From positions 1 through 5,430 of the forward strand of contig JBCBZH010000287.1 of NCBI GenBank assembly GCA_039815415.1: DNA of 5,430 nucleotides, given 5' to 3'. Positions 1 to 4,885 of the stretch are shown in pieces. Numbering within the stretch: the first letter of the stretch is position 1; each line of letters opens with the position of its first letter. A program made the position numbers and the translations under genes. The DNA is from JBCBZH01 sp039815415 (lineage in GTDB: Bacteria; Bacteroidota; Rhodothermia; Rhodothermales; Rubricoccaceae). Under the pieces are notes generated by a model that made no database searches, was not told where the DNA came from, and saw only the letters and a program-made list of their open reading frames with translations.

Positions 1-273
1 CAGAAAGCTGAAGCACTCCGTATTGTTGAGCAATCTGACAAGCCTATCAACCAAGTTGCCAAAGAACTCGGAATCGGTGTGAGTACGATTCATACCTGGA
101 TTAGACAATCGAGGATAGATCGCCAGGGGTCTCAAAACGGACCGCTCACCTCTGCTGAGCGCAAAGAGCTGGTGGCCTTACGTCGAGACCTCAAACGCGT
201 TGAAATGGAACGAGACTTCCTAAAAAAGGTATCGACCTTCTTTGCCAGAGAGACTGGAAACCCTATGAACTAA
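1..273 (+). CDS. IS3-family transposase OrfA, 3' part
   Basis: OrfA is the DNA-binding component of IS3-family transposases and recognises the terminal inverted repeats. The frame is open from the first base, so the gene begins upstream of the window; the GTG at 79 is an internal valine codon rather than a start. The visible protein opens with a helix-turn-helix pattern (INQVAKELGIGVSTIHTWI, about positions 49-105). It continues into a charged leucine-zipper-like helix (ELVALRRDLKRVEMERDFLKK), which in this family mediates multimerisation. The stop TAA at 271-273 overlaps the orfB ATG at 273 (TAATG). The family assignment is firm; whether the protein is still made is unknown, because the element is truncated. 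Confidence 0.88.
   Translation, partial: QKAEALRIVEQSDKPINQVAKELGIGVSTIHTWIRQSRIDRQGSQNGPLTSAERKELVALRRDLKRVEMERDFLKKVSTFFARETGNPMN
222..228 (+). promoter_or_regulatory. Programmed -1 frameshift heptamer A_AAA_AAG
   Basis: In the orfA frame the codons read CTA AAA AAG, so bases 222-228 form the slippery heptamer A AAA AAG. A -1 slip places ribosomes in the frame of orfB, which has no stop between the heptamer and the orfB ATG at 273. This is the standard IS3-family way of making the OrfAB fusion transposase. I did not identify a stimulatory downstream structure. Since orfB is truncated downstream, any frameshift product here would lack a complete active site. Confidence 0.8.
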
Positions 274-857
274 TGGATGCAGAGAAGGTCAACTATCCCA
301 TTACTTTGATGTGTAAGGTGTTTCAACTTTCTAGGAGTGCCTACTATGCCTGGATCAATCGCAAAAACTCCCCAAGACAGCAGGAGAATGAAATCTTGTC
401 TCACCAGATTCAGCAGATTCACCAAGAGAGTCGTCAAACCTATGGTTCGCCGAGAATCCATGCTTCCTTGATTGCTAAAGGTTTTCGAGTCGGTCGTCAA
501 CGCGTGATGCGTTTAATGGCAAAGCTCGGGATTCGCGCGCGTCGAAAGCGCAAGTTCAAAGTAACAACCGATTCTTCTCATGCCTTTCCGGTCGCTGAGA
601 ATCTTCTCAATCGGGACTTTACGACCACTGAACCGGACCGAGCTTGGGTTGCTGATCTGACTTACATCGCAACAGCAGAAGGCTGGTTATACTTGGCCGT
701 CATTATTGATCTGTTCTCACGAAGAGTTGTGGGCTGGTCTATGGCTGAGCACATGCGGACAGAGTTGGTTTCTACGGCCTTAGAAGCTGCATTAGGGCAC
801 CGTATACCAGCCTCCAATGGACTCGTCTTTCATTCAGACCGTGGCTCTCAATATGCC
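273..857 (+). pseudogene. Truncated IS3-family transposase OrfB (rve integrase core)
   Basis: OrfB supplies the DDE catalytic domain that cuts and joins IS ends. Residues 1-195 show the family pattern: an N-terminal HTH_21-like region (SRSAYYAW, then TYGSPRIHASL near residues 56-66), the linker with LNRDF and PDRAWVADLTYI, first catalytic Asp at residue 128, and the HSDRGSQY motif with second Asp at residue 189. Past residue 195 the family sequence ends abruptly. The expected Glu about 35 residues later, usually followed by an N-x-x-ES/F-type motif, is missing, so this copy cannot be catalytically active. The reading frame does not stop but runs into unrelated phage-type sequence. Confidence 0.87.
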
Positions 858-2552
858 AGAGCCAAGCACCCCGCCGACGTTCAGATCACCGTCACCCCCG
901 AAGACGGCAGCCCCCCAATCACCTTTTCGGGGATGCGCCTGCATGGCGTAGCCTGGTTCGACCGCTTCGACCGAGGCCCGCGCCTCACGTTCGGAGACGG
1001 GACCGCAGACGGTCCCCAAGCCCAAGCGCTCCCCGTCCGCGCGCTGGAGAACAACCTCGGCCGCCGCGCCACCTGGAGCGCCACCGTCAATCCAACAGGA
1101 CGGAGCCTTGAAGACCTCTGCACACCACCTGCAGACCCCACCATCGAGGCCACCCCGTCCCTGAATTGGTGCCTCCGCCTGCGCCCCGATGTAGTCCTTG
1201 GGGAAGGACTCTACGGCATTGCCGGACCCCTGCTGCTGCCCGATGGGGCCGAGTTGTCGGGGGCCGGTGGTGCCATCCTCACAAGCCGCACCGGCCCCTA
1301 CGGCACCACCTACCAGCCCGCCATCCCCGCCGAGACACGCACAACCCTCCGCGTTTTGGACGGCGCCGCCTTTGCCTTCGCCAAGCCCGACAGCACGCTC
1401 ACGGAGATCGAGCGCGTCCGCCGTGTGCTCAACCAAGAACGCACCACCACCTTCCTCGCCTCCGGCGCCAAGACCGCCACCGTCCGCAACCTCGCTTTTG
1501 ACGGCAACGCCACCGCCGAAGGCCTCGAAGCCGTAGACCGCGCCCTCGCGGAGTCCTGCCTCCGCAACGCCCCGTGTCACACCGCCCTCGCCTTCGGCAG
1601 ACACGGAGGCCTCGCCGTACCCGAAGGCCGCACCGTCACCCTCTCTGGCATCTACGCTACCGACTGGGCAGCGACTGCCATCCTCGGAGATCAGAACGCC
1701 ATCTTCTCAGGCTCCACCATCCTGCTCCGAAACGCCCTTTACAACCATCTGCTCTACGCCGCCGAGGGCACATGGGACCACCTCACGCTCTCCGGCTACG
1801 CCTGGACGCACGGCATTCTCGCGGGGCAGGGCAGAGGAGGACAGGACAACGAGCCCAGCACCTACCGCAACCTCGTGATCCACGAGCTGGCGCCCAACCC
1901 CTCCGGGCGCACCGGCAACGACATCCTGGACATCCGGCAGGGCCAAGGCTCCGTCTCCATCGAGGGGCTCTACGCCGACATGACGGGCACGGACGATGGA
2001 TCGTCCTACGCGCCGTTCTTGGCCTACGCCAACCCGTACGACCGACCCGGCTACGTCCCCGGCACCCCCTACGTCCCGCCCTGGGACGACCCCAACTACG
2101 AGGGCTGGACCTCCATCGGAGACCACGTACTGACGATTCAAGACGCCACGGTCACCACCGAGTCCAGCCGCCTCATCACCCTCCGCCGTGAAGGCCCCGT
2201 CACTCTCAGTGACATTCGCCTCTCGGTCCCCGACTCGACAGCCTTCAACGTCGTCACCCCCGACTCCCGCGCCGGACAAACCACCATCACCGGACTCCGC
2301 TATCTCTCCGATCCCGTGGCCCCGCCTGTCTGCGACTGCACATCCGAGACCGCTCCGCTGGAAGCACGGATCGCCATTCTTGAGAACGACCTGGCGACAG
2401 CCCAGGCCGCCAACGACCTCTTGCGCTCGGCCCTCGCCTCGTGCCAAGCGGAGCGCGACACCCTCGCCACGGCCTTCCTCGGCTGCCAGAGCCGCGCCCA
2501 GGAGGCCACCCGCATCCTTAGCGCCGGTATCGGCGCAAACGGTGGTCAGTAA
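273..2552 (+). CDS. Fusion ORF: OrfB fragment joined to tail-spike-like beta-helix protein
   Basis: This 759-aa open frame is transposase for residues 1-195 and a different protein from about 197. The second part looks like a phage tail spike or fibre with a right-handed beta-helix. It has the pectate-lyase-type turn GLYGIAGPLLLPDGAELSGAG (312-332). It then has repeating short strands ending in small or hydrophobic residues: TATVRNLAFDG (401-411), TVTLSGIYATDW (454-465), YRNLVIHE (531-538), VSIEGLYADMTG (561-572) and PVTLSDIRL (642-650). A coiled coil follows (about 695-745, EARIAILENDLATAQAANDL), typical of trimeric fibres, with Cys at 687, 689, 724 and 738. The spike's own N-terminus, normally its virion anchor, is missing. 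Met221 (ATG 933) is an in-frame restart, but the residues just upstream already look coding. The stop overlaps the next start (TAATG). The specific polysaccharide target or enzymatic activity cannot be read from the sequence. Confidence 0.7.
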   Translation: MDAEKVNYPITLMCKVFQLSRSAYYAWINRKNSPRQQENEILSHQIQQIHQESRQTYGSPRIHASLIAKGFRVGRQRVMRLMAKLGIRARRKRKFKVTTDSSHAFPVAENLLNRDFTTTEPDRAWVADLTYIATAEGWLYLAVIIDLFSRRVVGWSMAEHMRTELVSTALEAALGHRIPASNGLVFHSDRGSQYARAKHPADVQITVTPEDGSPPITFSGMRLHGVAWFDRFDRGPRLTFGDGTADGPQAQALPVRALENNLGRRATWSATVNPTGRSLEDLCTPPADPTIEATPSLNWCLRLRPDVVLGEGLYGIAGPLLLPDGAELSGAGGAILTSRTGPYGTTYQPAIPAETRTTLRVLDGAAFAFAKPDSTLTEIERVRRVLNQERTTTFLASGAKTATVRNLAFDGNATAEGLEAVDRALAESCLRNAPCHTALAFGRHGGLAVPEGRTVTLSGIYATDWAATAILGDQNAIFSGSTILLRNALYNHLLYAAEGTWDHLTLSGYAWTHGILAGQGRGGQDNEPSTYRNLVIHELAPNPSGRTGNDILDIRQGQGSVSIEGLYADMTGTDDGSSYAPFLAYANPYDRPGYVPGTPYVPPWDDPNYEGWTSIGDHVLTIQDATVTTESSRLITLRREGPVTLSDIRLSVPDSTAFNVVTPDSRAGQTTITGLRYLSDPVAPPVCDCTSETAPLEARIAILENDLATAQAANDLLRSALASCQAERDTLATAFLGCQSRAQEATRILSAGIGANGGQ
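852..870. other. Junction between IS remnant and phage DNA
   Basis: Transposase similarity is clear through the Tyr/Ala codons at 852-857 and gone by about 867, where GC-rich codons begin (CAC CCC GCC GAC). There is no IS terminal inverted repeat or target duplication here, so this is not a normal IS end. It could be a deletion that removed the IS right end together with the 5' part of the phage gene, or a join made during assembly or amplification. Confidence 0.75.
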
Positions 2553-3133
2553 TGGCGAAGTATACCCCATTCGCCTCTCCCCCTGCCGGCTGGACCGAGA
2601 GCGACCCGACCACGGCGACCCAGCTCGATGAGACGCTCAAGGAGATCTGGGACCGCGCCAACCTCTACAGCTACGCCACCATTCGCAACGCGTCTGGTGT
2701 CCCCCGCGAGACCGCCCGAAGCTCCACCACCGCCACCACCTCGGGGCTCCAAAACATCGCCCCCACCTCCGCCACAGAGCTGCAACTTGACGAGTCCCAC
2801 GTGATGCCCACGGGCTACACCCGCTCCGGCAACCGCATCGTTGTCGCCTCGGCGGGCACCTACCGCGCCACGTTCCACATCACCACGTGGAGCACCACCG
2901 CACGCGGCAACCTCGTCGCCTCGCTCGCCATCAACGGCACCCAGCAGATGGGCACCGCCGCCAGCTTCTACGTCCGTGACGCCTCGGCCCACAACATGGG
3001 ATCGGGCGGGCTGTCCACCCTGCTCGTCCTCGCTGCCGACGATGAGGTCTCGGTCTACGTCCAGCGCGAGGGCGCGACCAATATGTACATGGTCACGCAG
3101 GAGTGCTACCTGACGCTGGAGAGGATGGCCTGA
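2552..3133 (+). CDS. Probable phage tail/decoration protein with C1q/TNF-like jelly roll
   Basis: The 193-aa product has a short polar N-terminus (residues 1-45) with GWTESDPTTATQLDETLKEI, a pattern seen at the start of virion-associated proteins. A Ser/Thr-rich linker (46-65) leads to a C-terminal beta-sandwich. Residues 98-112 (VASAGTYRATFHITT), 121-130 (LVASLAINGT), 153-170 (GLSTLLVLAADDEVSVYV) and 184-192 (ECYLTLERM) follow the strand order of C1q/TNF-like trimeric heads: G-x-Y-x-x-x-F, L-x-x-N-G, a strand ending L-x-x-x-D-x-V-x-V, and a final S/C-x-L-x-L-x-R strand. Such heads often cap phage fibres and bind receptors. The fold call is from pattern only. The start ATG overlaps the upstream stop TAA by one base, suggesting coupling to the spike gene; no strong ribosome binding site is visible. 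Confidence 0.68.
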   Translation: MAKYTPFASPPAGWTESDPTTATQLDETLKEIWDRANLYSYATIRNASGVPRETARSSTTATTSGLQNIAPTSATELQLDESHVMPTGYTRSGNRIVVASAGTYRATFHITTWSTTARGNLVASLAINGTQQMGTAASFYVRDASAHNMGSGGLSTLLVLAADDEVSVYVQREGATNMYMVTQECYLTLERMA

Positions 3134-3246
3134 TGTACGACCTCGCCCCACAGTACAGCCTCTCGCCTGAGTACAGTCTCGGAGGCTACAACCCCGACCC
3201 ACCCGAGATCGCCACCCTCACGGTAGGCACCTTCACTCCCGCCTAG
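3133..3246 (+). CDS. 37-aa mini-protein with IATLTVGTFTP C-terminus
   Basis: The ATG at 3133 shares a base with the upstream TGA (TGATG), and a GGAGAGG stretch at 3118-3124 sits 8 bases ahead of it, so initiation is plausible. The product has a Tyr/Ser-rich front with a near repeat (QYSLSPEYSL), a Pro-rich hinge (NPDPPE) and the C-terminus IATLTVGTFTPA. The last part nearly matches the C-terminus of the next gene. Differences between the two DNA copies are mostly synonymous, which argues that this short frame is really translated. No transmembrane segment or signal peptide is evident. The function is unknown; a small virion or fibre accessory peptide fits the setting. Confidence 0.55.
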   Translation: MYDLAPQYSLSPEYSLGGYNPDPPEIATLTVGTFTPA

Positions 3247-3248
3247 CG
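3208..3248 (+). repeat. Diverged repeat, copy A (encodes IATLTVGTFTP plus stop)
   Basis: This stretch matches 3548-3585. Over the 33 bases encoding the eleven shared residues there are 8 differences. Six are synonymous third-position changes and two fall in one codon (ACC versus GAC, Thr to Asp). Copy A has one additional Ala codon before the shared TAGCG ending. Confidence 0.7.
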
Positions 3249-3259
3249 GACGACCCAGC

Positions 3260-3583
3260 ATGGCTAAGAATGTCACCATCGCCTTCAACCAAGGCACCAT
3301 TGATTCCGAGTCCGCCCTGGTGCGCGTCTACCGCTCGCCCGACGACACCGCGTGGACAGAGATCGGTACGTCCGTCGTCAACACCGGCAACGCCGCCGAC
3401 TACGTAGACCTCGGCCCTTCCGACAACGGGCTCGCGGATGGCACGTGGTACTACCGCGCCGCTCAGGAGGACAGCGTGCCCAACCTGTCGGCCTTCGGCC
3501 CCTCGGTCTCCGTCACCATTGACACGACCGCCCCCGGTGCTCCATCCATTGCCACGCTCACCGTGGGCGACTTCACCCCGTAG
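3260..3583 (+). CDS. Fibronectin-III-like small phage protein
   Basis: The 107-aa product reads as a single FN3-type beta-sandwich. Strand pairs are seen at VTIAFNQG (5-12) and ALVRVYRSPDDTAWTEIG (19-36), followed by YVDLGPSDNGLADGTWYYRAAQED (48-71). That last stretch has the L-x-D-G-T-W-Y-Y-R-x-x-A-x-D pattern typical of the F strand. Then come SVSVTIDTTAPGAP (82-95), a common linker between tandem FN3 domains, and finally IATLTVGDFTP. Because it ends right after the inter-domain linker, it looks like one unit of a multi-domain chain made as a separate polypeptide. FN3-like domains in phage structural proteins usually aid weak adhesion to cell surfaces. The start is 13 bases after the previous stop without a clear Shine-Dalgarno. 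Confidence 0.65.
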   Translation: MAKNVTIAFNQGTIDSESALVRVYRSPDDTAWTEIGTSVVNTGNAADYVDLGPSDNGLADGTWYYRAAQEDSVPNLSAFGPSVSVTIDTTAPGAPSIATLTVGDFTP

Positions 3584-3585
3584 CG
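3548..3585 (+). repeat. Diverged repeat, copy B (encodes IATLTVGDFTP plus stop)
   Basis: Partner of the repeat at 3208-3248. Both copies end a gene with FTP(A), TAG and then CG, and each lies just upstream of a new start codon: ATG 12 bases after copy A's shared TAGCG, and immediately after copy B's. Confidence 0.7.
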
Positions 3586-4077
3586 ATGGGACTCCGAAAC
3601 GACGTACGCCTCGAACTGGTGGTGCCTGCCGACACAGGCACCGGCACCACAACGCTCGCCATCGAGCGTGACGGCACCGTCGTTCACACCATTGATGTCT
3701 CCGCCAGCACCCCCGGCGAGAGCATCACGTGGACCGACAACAACCTGGACCTGGGCACCTACAGCTACGTCGCCATCGCCACGGACGGCGCAGGCAATGC
3801 CTCCCGCTCGCTCACCGTGCAGGCCACGGTCTCCGCAGAAGGCGTCTCGCTACTCGCTGTCTCATCTACGCTCGCTGTCCGACCGGCCTTTGCCTCCACG
3901 CTTATGAGCCAGCCCGTATACCGCTCAACACTCACGGCGACCAAGGCCCTCACGTCCGGTTTCACAGTAACGGCGACGAACGATTCACGCCTCACCACAG
4001 CACCCGCACACGCCTCCCGGATCGCGGTGCGATCCGCCCACACATCCACACTCATCGCGGCCCCCATCACTCGCTAG
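3586..4077 (+). CDS. Beta-sandwich protein with seven C-terminal decapeptide repeats
   Basis: Residues 1-85 look like an Ig/FN3-type domain: DVRLELVVPADTG (6-18), TTLAIERDGTVVHTIDV (22-38), ESITWTDNNLDLGTYSYVA (45-63) and the closing pattern IATDGAGNASRSLTVQATV (64-82). From residue 94 to the last residue, 163, the chain is seven exact ten-residue units. Each opens with Ser (94, 104, 114, 124, 134, 144, 154), then T/G/R, then L/F/I, for example STLAVRPAFA and STLIAAPITR. No unit is longer or shorter, and the last ends at the stop. Regular short units with alternating small polar and hydrophobic residues suggest a beta-rich stack, but the fold is unknown. The ATG lies 2 bases after the previous TAG. 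A role in fibre or capsid decoration is inferred from context only. Confidence 0.68.
   Translation: MGLRNDVRLELVVPADTGTGTTTLAIERDGTVVHTIDVSASTPGESITWTDNNLDLGTYSYVAIATDGAGNASRSLTVQATVSAEGVSLLAVSSTLAVRPAFASTLMSQPVYRSTLTATKALTSGFTVTATNDSRLTTAPAHASRIAVRSAHTSTLIAAPITR
3621..3642 (+). other. 8-bp perfect inverted repeat early in the 3586 gene
   Basis: GGTGCCTG (3621-3628) and CAGGCACC (3635-3642) are perfect reverse complements around a 6-base loop. The RNA would form a GC-rich hairpin about 35 bases after the start codon. No T-run follows, so it is not a typical terminator. It encodes ordinary protein sequence and may be chance. Confidence 0.4.
3865..4074 (+). repeat. Seven 30-bp units encoding decapeptides
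   Basis: These 210 bases encode residues 94-163 of the preceding gene as seven in-frame 30-base units with no indels. The units are well diverged at DNA level, so the repetition shows mainly as the periodic Ser-x-(Leu/Ile/Phe) codons. This points to an old, length-constrained array rather than recent slippage. Confidence 0.72.
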
Positions 4078-4099
4078 GACTCCCCGCTAGGTACCCGTC

Positions 4100-4345
4100 A
4101 TGGCCTTCACCTCCCAGAAGATCACGTACACGCCGCTCGACGCCGAAGGCAACGCCGCTGCACCCGTCTCCGTCGTCTGCACGGTGACGCCCCCGAACGT
4201 TGACGCCGAAACCGTCACCCTCTCGGAATCGAGCGGCATCTACACGGGCTACTACACGCCGACACGCAACGGCACGCACGAGGTGGAGGTGGTGGCGACG
4301 TTCTCGGGCTCGCTCACCGAAGTCAAGACCGAACGGTTCTCGTGA
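4100..4345 (+). CDS. Small Ig-like beta-sandwich phage protein
   Basis: The 81-aa product shows alternating strands: QKITYTPLDAEGN (6-18), APVSVVCTVTPP (21-32), AETVTLSESSGIYTGYYTPT (36-55) and GTHEVEVVATFSG (58-70). The stretch G-x-Y-x-x-x-Y-T-P-x-x-x-G-T-x-x-V-x-V-x-A-T is the usual end of a bacterial Ig-like domain. It probably adds another single-domain structural or accessory protein to this cluster. It is separated from the previous gene by 22 bases without a good Shine-Dalgarno. Its stop TGA overlaps the next possible ATG (TGATG). No enzyme motif is seen, and one Cys (27) is present. The exact function is unknown. Confidence 0.62.
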   Translation: MAFTSQKITYTPLDAEGNAAAPVSVVCTVTPPNVDAETVTLSESSGIYTGYYTPTRNGTHEVEVVATFSGSLTEVKTERFS

Positions 4346-4398
4346 TGAACGATCTCGGATCGGCACCCCTCGCCAACGACCGCCACGAGCGGTTCTGA
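4345..4398 (+). CDS. Possible 17-aa coupled peptide
   Basis: The ATG at 4345 overlaps the upstream TGA exactly as at 3131-3135. The frame gives MNDLGSAPLANDRHERF and stops at 4396-4398. Its end (HERF) resembles the end of the upstream protein (TERFS). It has no recognised family. It may be a real tiny gene, a coupling frame that carries ribosomes toward the terminase genes, or chance. Confidence 0.25.
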   Translation: MNDLGSAPLANDRHERF

Positions 4399-4420
4399 AA
4401 AACAACCCCATGGTAAGCCT

Positions 4421-4885
4421 GTGGCTCAGTGTTCCGCTAAGGCCAAGAGTACCGGAAAGCAGTGCCGCCGCCGCGCTGTGGCTGGCTCTACTGTGTGCAC
4501 TGTGCATGGTGCAGGCGGAGGCGCACCCAAGGGAAACCAGAACGCCCGCACCCACGGTGGCTACGCAGCCGTCTTGGAAGAGTCGTTCAGCCCAGAGGAC
4601 TGGGCCATCTACGACGCCAGCCCGACCGAGCCCACCGAGGCGCTCGACGACACCCTCCGCGCTCTCTCCGTCAGGGAGCATCGCGTTCTCCGTTGGCTTC
4701 TCCAAAAGGGCCTCGGTGGCTTGGACCCCATCGGCGGTGTCCACAATGCCCTTACCAGCATCACCAACGCGAAACTGCGAGCCATTGAGGCCAAGATCCG
4801 CACCGACGCAGACCGCAGGGACGGGTTTGGCACCATTGACGAGGTGTTCGATCAACTCGCTGGGAAGGATGACTACGGCGATTGA
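4421..4885 (+). CDS. Probable terminase small subunit (Cys/His motif, PKGN-x-NA-x-x-HG-x-Y)
   Basis: The 154-aa product starts with a possible zinc site: C4, C15, C26, H29, spaced C-x10-C-x10-C-x2-H. It is followed by GGAPKGNQNARTHGGY (33-48). The G-x-P-K-G-N-x-N-A-x-x-H-G-x-Y motif is common near the N-terminus of phage terminase small subunits and related DNA-packaging proteins. A helical region follows (DDTLRALSVREHRVLRWLLQ, then NALTSITNAKLRAIEAKIRTDADRR) and an acidic tail. It overlaps the large terminase start by 17 bases, the expected neighbour. The small subunit recognises phage DNA and loads the large subunit. The start is GTG 4421, because no in-frame ATG lies upstream and the Cys motif begins at once; GGTAAG just ahead is at best a weak binding site. 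It could instead be a general HGG-motif phage protein of unknown role. Confidence 0.66.
   Translation: MAQCSAKAKSTGKQCRRRAVAGSTVCTVHGAGGGAPKGNQNARTHGGYAAVLEESFSPEDWAIYDASPTEPTEALDDTLRALSVREHRVLRWLLQKGLGGLDPIGGVHNALTSITNAKLRAIEAKIRTDADRRDGFGTIDEVFDQLAGKDDYGD

Larger units (their letters stand above)
1..857 (+). mobile_element. Remnant of an IS3-family insertion sequence
   Basis: This stretch has the two-ORF layout of IS3-family elements: an HTH-type orfA in one frame, then orfB in the -1 frame with a DDE integrase core. It is incomplete at both ends. The left part lies outside the window. The right part stops inside orfB, just after HSDRGSQY, so the third catalytic residue (Glu) and the right terminal inverted repeat are absent. 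Base composition is clearly less GC-rich than the DNA from about 860 onward. The exact right boundary, 855-866, is inferred from loss of transposase-like protein sequence and from the composition shift. The subgroup was not determined. Confidence 0.88.

Noticed and set aside
1574..2191. Plus-strand 205-aa ORF in another frame of the spike gene.
   Set aside because: Extremely Arg/His/Pro-rich out-of-frame translation, typical of a GC-rich +1 shadow.
1707..2570. Minus-strand ORF (287 aa) opposite the tail-spike region.
   Set aside because: Gly/Val/Asp/Glu-rich antisense of a coherent beta-helix protein; no motif, and no separate regulatory context.
3580..3670. Readthrough of the TAG at 3581-3583 could extend the FN3-like protein.
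   Set aside because: The in-frame continuation turns Pro/Ser/Arg-rich, while the next gene's own frame gives a clean beta-sandwich sequence. No recoding signal was seen.
4072..4091. CGCTAGG occurs twice, 13 bases apart, between two genes, and its reverse complement CCTAGCG occurs at 3242-3248.
   Set aside because: Seven bases is short, one copy contains the stop codon, and no further copies or symmetry support an operator or attachment site.
4410..4868. The large-terminase frame is open upstream to an ATG at 4410, giving a hydrophobic, signal-peptide-like N-terminus.
   Set aside because: The upstream part is low-complexity Pro/Ser/Arg-rich sequence in a shadow frame of the convincing small-terminase gene. 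TerL proteins start close to the Walker A motif, as from ATG 4869.
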